Origin: an uncultured Planctomycetaceae bacterium
GTDB lineage: Bacteria > Planctomycetota > Planctomycetia > Pirellulales > Lacipirellulaceae
Length of the DNA stretch: 18,556 nt
Assembly (NCBI GenBank): GCA_937860165.1
Contig: CALMBE010000549.1
Location: 1 to 18,556 of the forward strand
Reading direction: 5' to 3'
Shown in pieces: positions 1 to 7,926 of this stretch. A program made the position numbers and the translations under genes. The stretch's first letter is position 1. Every line of letters begins with the position of its first letter. Below the pieces are notes generated by a model. The model was not told where the DNA came from, made no database searches, and saw nothing but the letters and a program-made list of their open reading frames with translations.

Positions 1-73
1 TCGCAACCCTGGGCTGAAAGCTGAAACGCCGTTGGCGTAGTCTACGGAAGTTATTCTTGAGTCATCCCTTAGC

Positions 74-98
74 CACAGAGAACACAGAGCACACAGAG
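74..98 (+). repeat. short tandem repeat, CACAGAG x3, 9-base period
   Basis: CACAGAG occurs at 74-80, 83-89 and 92-98, separated by AA and CA, so the period is 9 bases. Similar CACAGAG-rich strings are scattered between genes in many environmental bacterial genomes, by my recollection. No function is known to me. Confidence 0.7.
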
Positions 99-150
99 TT
101 GGCTGAGGCCGTCTGGGAATTTGCAGAATCGCATTGCTAGCGGTTAGTAC

Positions 151-214
151 GTCATTCCCGCGCAGGCGGGAATCCATGTCTCGGATTCTGGGTTCCCGCG
201 TGCGCGGGAATGAC
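151..214. repeat. nested palindrome, REP/MITE-like (GTCATTCCCGCG ends)
   Basis: GTCATTCCCGCG (151-162) is the exact reverse complement of CGCGGGAATGAC (203-214). Each half also folds on itself: TTCCCGC-GCAG-GCGGGAA at 155-172 and TTCCCGCG-TG-CGCGGGAA at 193-210. Extragenic palindromes of this look, with GTCATTCCCGCG ends, are widespread in bacteria. It is probably a non-autonomous mobile repeat. Its RNA could form either two hairpins or one long stem. Confidence 0.8.
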
Positions 215-253
215 GAGGGAAATATATTTTTCCCATGTGAATCGCCGAGCAAG

Positions 254-285
254 CATGGCCACAGCGGAGTACCGCCGTGGCCATG
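254..285. repeat. 32-base hairpin palindrome (CATGGCCAC/GTGGCCATG)
   Basis: CATGGCCAC (254-262) pairs with GTGGCCATG (277-285). Inside, GCGG (264-267) pairs with CCGC (272-275) around an AGTA loop, leaving one A-C mismatch. The stem is thus about 13 base pairs. It looks like an extragenic palindromic repeat. No T-run follows, so it is not a classical terminator. Confidence 0.75.
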
Positions 286-568
286 GCACCCTACGCCGTT
301 CGGTGGTGACTACGTTTTCGTAGCATAACTTCAATCAATAACAATGGTTACGACATAACTATCGATTGGCCGCGCACCGTAGACCAGCTTCGCTGCTAGC
401 AATCGAATTCTTCGAGCAACTCAATGCTTGCACGGCTTGTCCTCCGGATGCAGTGGACGGCGTAGCATGGCACCCTCATTCTTCGGTTTGACAAAACGCT
501 AGCTTGTCTGCTGGCATTGCTTTCCAGAGTCGCCCCGGGGCTATTCTTCACTTCTCTCAAAACTGCTC

Positions 569-598
569 TTGCAGCCGTGAAAGTCCATTTGCTATAAG
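569..598 (+). promoter_or_regulatory. possible sigma70-type promoter for the BBP7-like gene
   Basis: TATAAG (593-598) is one base from the -10 consensus. It lies 18 bases after TTGCAG (569-574), which shares only the first three bases of the -35 consensus. It would start transcription about 100 bases before the start codon at 706. This is a by-eye match; planctomycete promoters are poorly characterised, so it could be chance. Confidence 0.25.
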
Positions 599-705
599 CC
601 CCGCCGCTTTTCTTGAAAGTCTCTTCTACCACAATCACGTTTTCCACTCCCGAATCTCTCGGCTAGGGGTATGAACCGCGCCGAGACCTCGGAAAGGGCA
701 AATCC

Positions 706-2685
706 ATGGCCGTCCAACGATTGACGTTGTACGCGGTGCTCGGCGCTGCGTCTGCAGTTTTGTTTTTTGTCTCCGCAGGTTCAGCACGTGCGCAGCAACA
801 CAGTTCCCTGAATCGGTCGGCGTCGCCCGACGCAACGGCGGGGAAGATGGTGGATTCGCTGTTCGAGCCGAAGGCACCGGCTTCGCTGGTCCCCGGTAAT
901 GCGCCACGTAAGTTGCAGCCCCGTCGGGCACTGAATCGAGCCAGGATTCAAGGCAAACTCGTGCGCAATCCCAACACCCGCGCCGGGGCTCCCCCCTTCG
1001 CACTGGTGGATCAATATGGTGGCGTTCTGCGGTACGTCGAACCTGTCGAGAAAATCAGCCTCGATCGCTATCTGGGAAAAACCGTGGGAGTCAAGCACGA
1101 CACGGGCGATATCTTGTTGGCTTCGCAACTCACGCTTCCCCCCGCAACCGCTGCGAGAAATCGGGCCCCCAGTGCCGTTCAACAAGCCGCATTCCAAGAA
1201 GCCATTCCCACGGGTAAGCCTGCCGAAGAAACATTGCTCGAACCGACCCCAGCCGACTCCTCCACTCCCGCGCTCGAATCGGGGGAAACCTACTCCATGG
1301 AAGGGGTGCCCTACAGCGAGGGGGGACCGGTCCCCATGGGAGAAGGTGAAATGATCTATGGAGAGGAAGGCTTGAACTTCAGCGATTGCCCGGATTGCGT
1401 TAACGGAAGTTGCCAACTCCACGGAGGTATGCGCCCTGCGGGGGGAGGCGGTTTGGGAAAACGCGCTTACCTGCACGGTGAATATCTGCTGTGGTGGTTT
1501 GATGGCATGAACACCCCACCCTTGGTGACGACTTCCACCAACCCTGCCGACGGAGGTGTGCTCCCCAATCCGGGGCTCAACGACAACCAAACGACCTCGA
1601 TCCTGTACGGTGGGCAACCGATCCTCGAAGACCCTCGGCACGGATTCCGCGTGAAACTTGGGATGTGGATGGACGATTGCAACAAGCAGGCGATTGAAGT
1701 CGATTACCTGTTCCTCGGAAAACTCGAAGAAACATTTACTGCCGGAGGTACGGAAGGCAATCCGATTATCTCTCGGCCATTCTTCGACTTTTTGCCCCCA
1801 GGGGGTGGAAATCCGCAAGAAAATGCCGAGGAAGTTTCCTCCGCGGATCTTAATGGCGATATCACCGTCTACTCCAGCAGTGAATTCCAAGGCGCGGGAA
1901 TTAGCCTGCGGCACAACCTCTGTCGGAGCGGATGCAACAACGTCGGCTGCGGAAGCTGTGTGGATTGTGGCCTGGGCGTGGACTGCGGTTGCGGGCCGAT
2001 TGGGTGCGGGAGCGGTTGTGAGTCTGGCTGCGGCGACTCGCGGTTTGTGGACGTTCTGGCCGGTTTCCGCTGGTATCAGCTCCGCGAACGACTGCAAATC
2101 AACGAAGACCTGATAATTGATATCGAGGACACTCAAGACCCGAGATTTATCGACAACGGCAAGAATATCCTTGTCGAGGACCGCTTTGCCACGGACAACG
2201 ATTTCCTGGGAGGCGAACTTGGTTACATCTGGGGTATCGAGCGAAGTCGCTGGTCCGCAGATCTGCTCACACGAATTGCCATCGGCAGTAACCGCCAACG
2301 GGTCTCGATCCATGGCGATACCGATGTGTTCCTGGCCAATGGGAATCCGGATCCGGACCCGAACTTCGATGGGGACTCAGATGGGGGCCTGCTGGCCCTG
2401 TCATCGAACATCGGCGATTACGAACGCGATCGCTTCAGCATGATTCCCGAAGTGAATCTCACTTTAGGCTACAAAGTGACGCAAAATCTGAAATTGCGAG
2501 CGGGATACACCCTGTTGTATTGGACCAATGTTGTCCGACCTGGCGATCAGATCGACCGCGAGATCAACAGCACCCTGCTACCGGGGGAGACACCTTCACT
2601 TCCTCCACTGCGGCCACTGTTTACGTTCAACGAAACGAATTTGCTGGTTCAGGGCCTGAATATCGGCGGCGAATATAGCTGGTAA
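706..2685 (+). CDS. BBP7-like outer membrane beta-barrel protein
   Basis: This 659-residue exported protein is probably an outer-membrane barrel of the planctomycete BBP7 type. Residues 1-29 form a signal peptide (basic start, hydrophobic core, cleavage near SARA-Q). A low-complexity Pro/Glu-rich stretch runs to about residue 220. The typical entry motif GEYLLWWFDGMNTPPLVT follows at about residues 260-280. Alternating strands such as DVLAGFRWYQLRERLQI (from 449) and LTLGYKVTQNLKLRAGYTLLYW lead to an aromatic-ended final strand, GLNIGGEYSW, fitting a barrel-assembly signal. A dense Cys/Gly block at 406-444 carries about a dozen cysteines, and a smaller one (CPDCVNGSC) lies near 230. The start is supported by GGAAAGGG at 691-698. 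Family membership is by recalled motif similarity; the function is not known. The Cys-rich loop could form disulfides or bind metal. Confidence 0.8.
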   Translation: MAVQRLTLYAVLGAASAVLFFVSAGSARAQQHSSLNRSASPDATAGKMVDSLFEPKAPASLVPGNAPRKLQPRRALNRARIQGKLVRNPNTRAGAPPFALVDQYGGVLRYVEPVEKISLDRYLGKTVGVKHDTGDILLASQLTLPPATAARNRAPSAVQQAAFQEAIPTGKPAEETLLEPTPADSSTPALESGETYSMEGVPYSEGGPVPMGEGEMIYGEEGLNFSDCPDCVNGSCQLHGGMRPAGGGGLGKRAYLHGEYLLWWFDGMNTPPLVTTSTNPADGGVLPNPGLNDNQTTSILYGGQPILEDPRHGFRVKLGMWMDDCNKQAIEVDYLFLGKLEETFTAGGTEGNPIISRPFFDFLPPGGGNPQENAEEVSSADLNGDITVYSSSEFQGAGISLRHNLCRSGCNNVGCGSCVDCGLGVDCGCGPIGCGSGCESGCGDSRFVDVLAGFRWYQLRERLQINEDLIIDIEDTQDPRFIDNGKNILVEDRFATDNDFLGGELGYIWGIERSRWSADLLTRIAIGSNRQRVSIHGDTDVFLANGNPDPDPNFDGDSDGGLLALSSNIGDYERDRFSMIPEVNLTLGYKVTQNLKLRAGYTLLYWTNVVRPGDQIDREINSTLLPGETPSLPPLRPLFTFNETNLLVQGLNIGGEYSW

Positions 2686-2713
2686 ACCTTCGGGGGAAAA
2701 CTGCCGATACAAC

Positions 2714-2760
2714 CCTCACGGACTGCGCTTTTCGCAAGTCAATTGCTAGCACTCGTGAGG
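2714..2760 (+). promoter_or_regulatory. inverted repeat covering the ribosome-binding site of the next gene
   Basis: CCTCACG (2714-2720) is the exact reverse complement of CGTGAGG (2754-2760). The second arm contains the likely Shine-Dalgarno sequence GTGAGG, seven bases before the ATG at 2768. Between the arms, GACTGCG (2721-2727) pairs with CGCAAGTC (2733-2740) with one bulged A around a CTTTT loop. The mRNA could therefore hide its own ribosome-binding site, or the structure could attenuate read-through from the barrel gene. No trigger is known. Confidence 0.35.
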
Positions 2761-2767
2761 TATTGCC

Positions 2768-5458
2768 ATGCTGTCCCCAGGTTTCAATCCGCGGAAATCC
2801 CCGAAGTCCACTCGAAAAACCGGCCGTAAATCTTTGCTTCGCTCCTGGTTACCAACACGGTTGGGGTTTGAGCAACTCGAAGCACGGCAGATGTTGGCTG
2901 CCGACATGGCCGAGATTGTGGGTACCATCCGCACCGATTTGCAGGGCGATAACAACCCCGCCAACGATGTAATTGTTGTCGGTGCCGCCGTGAATTTGTA
3001 TCGCGACGGTGGCAATGGCACCTTCGATGCCAGCGATTTGCAGCTTAATTCCGATACCACCGATTCCTTGGGGCAATATGGGTTCGCTGGATTGGAAGCG
3101 GGAACGTATTTCGTCAAGGTTTCGCTCCCCTCGAACTTGCAATTCAAGCCGGGTAGCGACGTACAAAAAGTGGTCATCACGCTGTCCGACGCGGCTGGGG
3201 TAGTAGGTCCCAAGATTGATGATTTCGAGACCACGCAAATCGTCTCCGCAGCCCCGCCGCTCCCTTCGAGCCAATCTTCGGCTCAGATCGATAGCGGTGT
3301 CATGGGGGGCGAACGCGACATGTATGTCGAGCTCACCCAGGGGACCGATCCATTCTCATCGGTCTCGCTCACCAGCGCGACCGGCCTGTTGCGTTTGGCT
3401 AGCGATACCCAGGTCACTGGCAATGCCAAGATTGTGTGGGATGGTGTCGATGGCAACGCCCTGAATGTGAATGCCACCGGCCTGGGGGGCATCGACCTCA
3501 CGGAGTTCGACGGCAACACGATGACGGGAATCGCGCTCACTTCGGGTGCGGACCATCCCAATTCCAAGATCAAGCTGCGGATTTACACCGACGCCAACAA
3601 TTGGTCGGAGTTCACCACCACGGTCCCCGAATCCCAGGGGGGCGCTGCGACAGGCCAGGCCGTGTTCCGCTTCGCCGACGCGCCCACGGCCAAGGGCGGA
3701 AACGGGGCGAATTTCGCCAACGTGGGAGCACTGGAACTTACCTTTGAGGGGGTGTCGGCCGTGGACGGCCAGGTTTCCCTGGTGGGTTTGGTGGGGCGTA
3801 CGACCAAGCGAGCCGATTTCACTGCCTCGCCCCGATTGAGCCTCGGGGATCGCGTTTGGGCCGATATCGATGACGATGGACTCTTCGACTCGGGCGAACA
3901 GGGCATCGGCCAGGTAAAACTCAATCTCTACCAAGACACGAACCTCGACAATGCCTATACCAGTGGCGTGGATACCCTGTTGGGGATGACTACCACCGAC
4001 GCGGGCGGAAATTATCTTTTCTCGAATCTGTTCGTCGGCAAATACATCGTCCAGGTAGACCCCACGAATTTCCTCACCGGTGGGGCACTTTCTGGGTTGG
4101 TTTCCAGCCTGGGCACTGTCGGGGCCGCGGATCCAGATAACAACGTCAACAACGACGACAACGGGGCACCCCTAGCTGGAGCGGGGGTCGTGAGCCAAGC
4201 CATCATGCTCTCCGGCGGAGACGAGCCCACCAACGATGGCGATGCTGACAGCAATTCCAACCGCACGGTGGATTTTGGGTTCTTTGGCTTTGATCTGAAG
4301 CTCGACAAGGCGGTGCAACAAACAACCGTCGCCCCGCAAGGGACGCTCAATTACACCATCAAAATTGACAATACTGGACCCTCGGAAGCGGCTTTGGCTA
4401 CGTTCACCGATACTTTGCCAGCGAATGTGACCTACGTTTCCGGCACGGTTAGCATCCCAGGTGTAACGCTGCAACATTCGAGCGGCATTGTCACTGCCAA
4501 CCTGGGAACCGTGGCGGCTGGCCAATCGATTACGATCACAATTCAGGCCCGGGTCGGAGATCAGGCCACTGGCACGCTGGTCAACACGGCTACGGTGGCG
4601 GCTCCGAAAGAGGTCAATCTCTCGAACAATACCGATACTGTGTCGAACCCGTTGACCCCGCTCATCGATCTCCAAATCACCAAGAGTGATGGTGACGATC
4701 CAGTCGAGCAGGGGAGCAGCTTCCAATACACGTTGGAAATTCGCAACAATGGCCCCTCGAATGCGACGGGGGTAGTGGTAACCGACACGCTGCCAGTTAC
4801 CGGGGTTTCGTTCGTAAGTGCTTCACAAACCCCCAGCGCGATCAACGGCCGGGAACTCGAGTTCGCCGTCGGCAATCTGGCCAGCGGAGCAACGAAAACG
4901 ATCACGATTACGGTCGCGGTCTCGAATACCTTTGTCGGCACCTTGCTGAATACTTCGCATGTCGAGGGAAATGAGCAGGAAACCAACTACAACAACAACG
5001 ACGACGACGAACCAACGGTTGTGACAGCCAATCCTTCGAGCATCGCTGGCACCGTGTATGTCGACCGCAACAACAATGGCGTTTTCGATGCGGGTGAAAC
5101 GACTCTTTCCGGAGTTGTGGTAACACTCAAAGGGACGAATCTGGCGGGTACTGCCGTCGAGCGCACGCTGACCACCGATGCCAACGGGAATTACCTCTTT
5201 GATGGCTTGAGTGCGGGGATGTATCGGATCGTCGAGACCCAGCCGACACGCTACAAAGACGGTCAGGAAACAATCGGTTCCCACGGCGGTTACCTGGGAG
5301 CAGAACCCGGCCCGTTTGTCATTCCGAACGATGTTACTGCCAACGAGATCAAAGACCTGGTCCTGGGGATTGAACTTGGGACTGGAGTGGACGCCGTCGA
5401 CTACGATTTCGGCGAGTTGGCCTTGTCCATCTCAAAGCGAGACTTCTTAGCTCGCTAA
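2768..5458 (+). CDS. large surface protein with SdrD-B-like and DUF11 repeats (LEPR-like N-terminus)
   Basis: This 896-residue protein is probably exported and surface-attached. A basic N-terminus (residues 1-31) runs into FEQLEARQMLAAD (34-46), a variant of the planctomycete LEPR-XLL export motif. Three SdrD-B/Cna-B-like beta-sandwich modules lie at about 49-140, 358-505 and 755-885, each with a D-x-N/D-G-x-F-D segment and a G-x-Y-x-F-x-x-L-x-x-G-x-Y core. Residues 150-345 form a Ser/Thr/Gly-rich module resembling a carbohydrate-binding or CIA30-like sandwich. Two DUF11 repeats occupy about 508-630 and 637-750 (DTLP and NTA/NTS motifs). The C-terminus SISKRDFLAR matches a SKRxFLA tail I recall from other planctomycete surface proteins, possibly a sorting tag. 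It sits 82 bases after the barrel gene with its own GTGAGG ribosome-binding site. The ligand is unknown. Confidence 0.8.
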   Translation: MLSPGFNPRKSPKSTRKTGRKSLLRSWLPTRLGFEQLEARQMLAADMAEIVGTIRTDLQGDNNPANDVIVVGAAVNLYRDGGNGTFDASDLQLNSDTTDSLGQYGFAGLEAGTYFVKVSLPSNLQFKPGSDVQKVVITLSDAAGVVGPKIDDFETTQIVSAAPPLPSSQSSAQIDSGVMGGERDMYVELTQGTDPFSSVSLTSATGLLRLASDTQVTGNAKIVWDGVDGNALNVNATGLGGIDLTEFDGNTMTGIALTSGADHPNSKIKLRIYTDANNWSEFTTTVPESQGGAATGQAVFRFADAPTAKGGNGANFANVGALELTFEGVSAVDGQVSLVGLVGRTTKRADFTASPRLSLGDRVWADIDDDGLFDSGEQGIGQVKLNLYQDTNLDNAYTSGVDTLLGMTTTDAGGNYLFSNLFVGKYIVQVDPTNFLTGGALSGLVSSLGTVGAADPDNNVNNDDNGAPLAGAGVVSQAIMLSGGDEPTNDGDADSNSNRTVDFGFFGFDLKLDKAVQQTTVAPQGTLNYTIKIDNTGPSEAALATFTDTLPANVTYVSGTVSIPGVTLQHSSGIVTANLGTVAAGQSITITIQARVGDQATGTLVNTATVAAPKEVNLSNNTDTVSNPLTPLIDLQITKSDGDDPVEQGSSFQYTLEIRNNGPSNATGVVVTDTLPVTGVSFVSASQTPSAINGRELEFAVGNLASGATKTITITVAVSNTFVGTLLNTSHVEGNEQETNYNNNDDDEPTVVTANPSSIAGTVYVDRNNNGVFDAGETTLSGVVVTLKGTNLAGTAVERTLTTDANGNYLFDGLSAGMYRIVETQPTRYKDGQETIGSHGGYLGAEPGPFVIPNDVTANEIKDLVLGIELGTGVDAVDYDFGELALSISKRDFLAR

Positions 5459-5479
5459 GCCATGATCTCTAGCAAAGTC

Positions 5480-5558
5480 GTAGGCCGGAACGAGTACCCG
5501 AGTTCCGGCAGCGCTGGCGGCTCATGCCGGAACTGCGGCGTACCTTGTTCCGGCCTAC
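5480..5558. repeat. 79-base nested palindrome (GTAGGCCGGAAC ends)
   Basis: The outer arms GTAGGCCGGAAC (5480-5491) and GTTCCGGCCTAC (5547-5558) are perfect reverse complements. The inner arms AGTTCCGGCA (5501-5510) and TGCCGGAACT (5525-5534) are also perfect. TCTAG occurs in direct orientation on each side (5468-5472 and 5561-5565), possibly a target duplication. The architecture resembles the larger palindrome at 5927-6060, but the sequence does not. It lies right where the sterol desaturase remnant begins. Confidence 0.75.
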
Positions 5559-5582
5559 CATCTAGGAACACCCCCTTCCGCC

Positions 5583-5930
5583 GTGGTTGCATTTGAAATC
5601 CTGCTGAATGCCACGTCGATGTACAACCACAGCAACATCAGCATGCCGTTGGTGATTGACCGCTGGCTCCGCTGGCTGGTTGTCACGCCCGACATGCATC
5701 GCGTGCATCACTCCTGGCAACGTCGAGAAACCGATAGCAACTTCGGTTTCAATCTCCCTTGGTGGGATCGCTTATTTGGCACTTACCGTGACCAACCGTC
5801 TCAAGGACATGAATTCATGACAATCGGCCTGCAAGAAGTCCGCGAGGAACGAATCGCAGAGCGTCTGCCAAGCCTGCTAGCGATGCCTTTTGCACAATTC
5901 TCCGAAGAACATGCTGCGGACCGGACCTAG
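5583..5930 (+). pseudogene. 5'-truncated sterol desaturase / fatty acid hydroxylase remnant
   Basis: Residues 1-83 of this 115-residue frame match the C-terminal third of the sterol desaturase/fatty acid hydroxylase superfamily (PF04116), di-iron membrane enzymes usually about 270-300 residues long. Visible hallmarks are FEILLNATSMYNHSNI, TPDMHRVHHS with the HxxHH iron ligands, the ETDSNFG motif, and LPWWDRLFGTY. The N-terminal membrane helices and the first histidine clusters are missing. The frame is open upstream only into the palindrome at 5480-5558 and hits a stop at 5481. The first codon is a GTG with no ribosome-binding site, and the stop codon TAG (5928-5930) lies inside the terminal CTAG of the next palindrome. 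It is most likely a decayed fragment with no activity. Confidence 0.75.
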
Positions 5931-6060
5931 TGCTTTGTCACAGCTTAATATGAGGATGAGCCGCAGGGCGCTAGCCCCCGGTTGGAGCTACATAAACCGG
6001 GGGCTAGCGCCCTGCGGCTGATCTGCCCAATCCCAACTTTTAGCTGTGACAAAGCACTAG
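5927..6060. mobile_element. 134-base nested palindrome, MITE-like with CTAG ends
   Basis: The outer arms at 5927-5945 and 6042-6060 are 19-base perfect reverse complements (CTAGTGCTTTGTCACAGCT and its complement). The inner arms at 5959-5983 and 5995-6019 are 25-base perfect reverse complements around an 11-base loop. CTAG at each end could be a 4-base target duplication flanking a 126-base element whose ends begin TGCTTTGTCACAGCT. CTAG targets are known for IS5-type insertion sequences, so a non-autonomous relative is possible. No transposase is in the window. Confidence 0.65.
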
Positions 6061-6207
6061 TTGCGTTACCCGCGTCTCACTCGACTGAAGATGTGGAATA
6101 ACTTGTGCAGGCAAGTGTAGCCGATATCACAGACCTTTCCGCCCGAGGATGCGATAATTCTAGGGATGGAAAGTAGAATGCCACACAATTGGTTTGGGGA
6201 GAAGTGC

Positions 6208-7044
6208 ATGAATATCGGGAGTCTCGTTCGGGCATGTATTGTCTGTGCAATCGCTCTTCAGAGCAACGGCTTCGCGGGTCCGACCATCACTGTCGGGACG
6301 CAGGTGGGTGCTGCGCAACGCATCTCCGCTGAGCGAATCGATCACAAGCCCTGGGATGTGTTGTTGAAGAAGTATGTCAACGACAGTGGCATGGTGGACT
6401 ATCGGGCGTGGAAAGCCAATGCCGCAGACATGAACTTACTGAATCAATACTTACTCCACCTGTCGTCGGCCTCTTTCTCCGGTCAAACCTCGGAACCTGT
6501 GAAGCTAGCCTACTGGATTAACGCCTACAATGTGGTCACGGTCTACGGCATCTTAAAGGAGTATCCTACGACCAGTATCCGCAATCACACGGCAAAAGTG
6601 TTTGGCTACAATATCTGGCAAGATCTGCACCTCCTTGTCGAAGGGAATCCCTATTCGCTGGACCAGATGGAGCATGAAGTACTGCGCCCCCTGGGTGAGC
6701 CGCGCATTCATTTTGCCATTGTTTGTGCTTCGATTGGCTGTCCACGTCTTTTAAACGAGGCGTATCTGCCTGAACGAATCGATGACCAGCTCACGATCAA
6801 TGCTAAGGCATTCTTCACCGACCCCACCAAGTTTAGGTCGGATGTCGCAAGAAACAGCATCGAGCTATCACCCATTCTCGACTGGTATGGCGGAGATTTT
6901 GGCAAGTCCATGCCCGAGAAACTGCGGCGGCTGGCCCCGTACCTACCGGAAGGTGCGCAGCAGTTGGCCCAAAACGGGAAGGCCTCCGTAAGCTTTCTCG
7001 GGTATGACTGGAACCTGAATGATCAGGCTAAAGTCAGACGCTAG
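6208..7044 (+). CDS. DUF547 domain protein, exported
   Basis: This 278-residue protein of the DUF547 family (PF04784) has no established function. An N-terminal signal peptide (about residues 1-23, ending GFA-G) indicates export. The family signatures are KLAYWINAYNVVTVYGIL (from about 99) and HFAIVCASIGCPRLLNEAY (from about 168), with LDQMEHEVLR between them. I chose the ATG at 6208 because GGGGAGA lies 5-6 bases upstream and it starts directly on the signal peptide; an in-frame ATG at 6166 would add 14 polar residues. It is 91 bases before the first TVP38 gene and probably opens that operon. DUF547 genes often sit beside TVP38 and oxidoreductase genes in environmental bacteria, by my recollection. 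Confidence 0.85.
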   Translation: MNIGSLVRACIVCAIALQSNGFAGPTITVGTQVGAAQRISAERIDHKPWDVLLKKYVNDSGMVDYRAWKANAADMNLLNQYLLHLSSASFSGQTSEPVKLAYWINAYNVVTVYGILKEYPTTSIRNHTAKVFGYNIWQDLHLLVEGNPYSLDQMEHEVLRPLGEPRIHFAIVCASIGCPRLLNEAYLPERIDDQLTINAKAFFTDPTKFRSDVARNSIELSPILDWYGGDFGKSMPEKLRRLAPYLPEGAQQLAQNGKASVSFLGYDWNLNDQAKVRR

Positions 7045-7135
7045 CCTGATGGCGATTCTACCTGTGGTAGCATAGACTCTGGTCGTTGAACCTGTTTGGA
7101 CAGTGAACTTTTTTTGACGACCGAGATGGCTTAGA

Positions 7136-7912
7136 ATGTCCGATAGCAACCGACGCCAGACACAGCTTAAGATCGGCATCGCATTGAGTGCTGCGATGGC
7201 AATCATCGTTGGCTTCATTCTGCTGCGAGATTTTTTGACATTGGAATCCCTAGCCAAGCAGGAAATGCAGCTCCGCGATTTCCAGCAACGCCACCCAGCA
7301 CTCACTTACGGGCTGGCATTTGCTTTTTACACGACAGTTACTGGCTTGTCGTTACCGGGCGCAACTGGGCTGACTTTGACGTATGGCTGGTTTTTCGGCC
7401 TAGTTCGCGGTGTGGTTCTCGTGAGTATTGCGTCCACTGCGGGGGCAACACTGGCATTTCTCATGAGTCGGTTTCTCTTTCGCAGTTCGATTCAAAGTCG
7501 GTTTGGAAAGCGATTAGGATATTTCAATGAGATGTTGGCGCGCGATGGTCCTTTCTATCTTTTTTCCCTAAGGCTTATTCCCGCCGTCCCTTTCTTCGTC
7601 GTCAATGCCGTCATGGGTTTGATGCCGATCTCGGCGTTGACATTCTGGTGGGTCAGTCAACTTGGAATGTTCCCCGCCACAGGGGTTTACGTCTATGCCG
7701 GTGCCACTGTACCGAGTCTGCGAACACTAGCAGACGAGGGTATCCGCAGTGTGTTTTCGGCTGGACAATTGAGCCGCCTACTCATCGCATTCGCCTTATT
7801 AGGCATTCTACCGCTTCTCGTAAGATGGGGACTGAGACACTTTGGCAAAGGTTTGCTTACCGAATCCATTGCGAAGTCAGATTCAGGTCGTTCTATCAGC
7901 CGTCAGCCATAA
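7136..7912 (+). CDS. TVP38/TMEM64 family membrane protein (first copy)
   Basis: This 258-residue polytopic membrane protein belongs to the TVP38/TMEM64 (SNARE-associated, PF09335; DedA superfamily) group. After a first helix (about 11-31), the core shows LPGATGLTLTYGWFFGL followed by GATLAFLMSRFLFR (about 72-116), and then RLIPAVPFFVVNAVMGL with QLGMFPATGVYVYAGA (about 146-190), the two re-entrant Pro/Gly motifs of the family. A final helix lies near 220-240. DedA relatives act in lipid transport and membrane homeostasis; the substrate here is unknown. Only a weak GAG precedes the ATG. It ends 14 bases before the FAD oxidoreductase gene, so co-expression is likely. A second, only distantly similar copy starts at 9420. 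Confidence 0.88.
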   Translation: MSDSNRRQTQLKIGIALSAAMAIIVGFILLRDFLTLESLAKQEMQLRDFQQRHPALTYGLAFAFYTTVTGLSLPGATGLTLTYGWFFGLVRGVVLVSIASTAGATLAFLMSRFLFRSSIQSRFGKRLGYFNEMLARDGPFYLFSLRLIPAVPFFVVNAVMGLMPISALTFWWVSQLGMFPATGVYVYAGATVPSLRTLADEGIRSVFSAGQLSRLLIAFALLGILPLLVRWGLRHFGKGLLTESIAKSDSGRSISRQP

Positions 7913-7926
7913 ACCGAAAACACTTC

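Larger units (their letters stand above)
1..705. other. gene-free leader region with repeats
   Basis: No convincing gene lies here. The region holds a 9-base-period tandem repeat (74-98), two strong palindromes (151-214 and 254-285), a small hairpin ACGCC-GTT-GGCGT (26-38), and two copies of CATGGCACCCT (283-293 and 469-479). A possible sigma70-type promoter lies at 569-598. Short open frames exist on both strands, but they run through the palindromes and resemble no family I recognise. The region is probably the intergenic space in front of the outer-membrane protein gene that starts at 706. Confidence 0.6.

Noticed and set aside
396..647. 83-residue minus-strand frame in the leader region
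   Set aside because: No ribosome-binding site and no domain resemblance. Its C-terminal half runs through the repeated CATGGCACCCT string, which reads as repeat sequence, not protein.
781..2313. 510-residue open frame on the minus strand opposite the barrel gene
   Set aside because: It is fully antisense to a gene with a signal peptide, ribosome-binding site and barrel motifs. The translated sequence matches no family I know and looks like the product of GC-biased codon positions.
7088..7117. weak hairpin (CTGT-TTGG-ACAG) followed by a seven-T run, a possible terminator after the DUF547 gene
   Set aside because: The stem is only four base pairs and the next gene of the likely operon starts about 20 bases later, so a working terminator is doubtful.
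7648..7926. 93-residue N-terminal extension of the FAD oxidoreductase
   Set aside because: It overlaps the TVP38 gene in another frame and has no family similarity. The ATG at 7927 gives the normal oxidoreductase start region.
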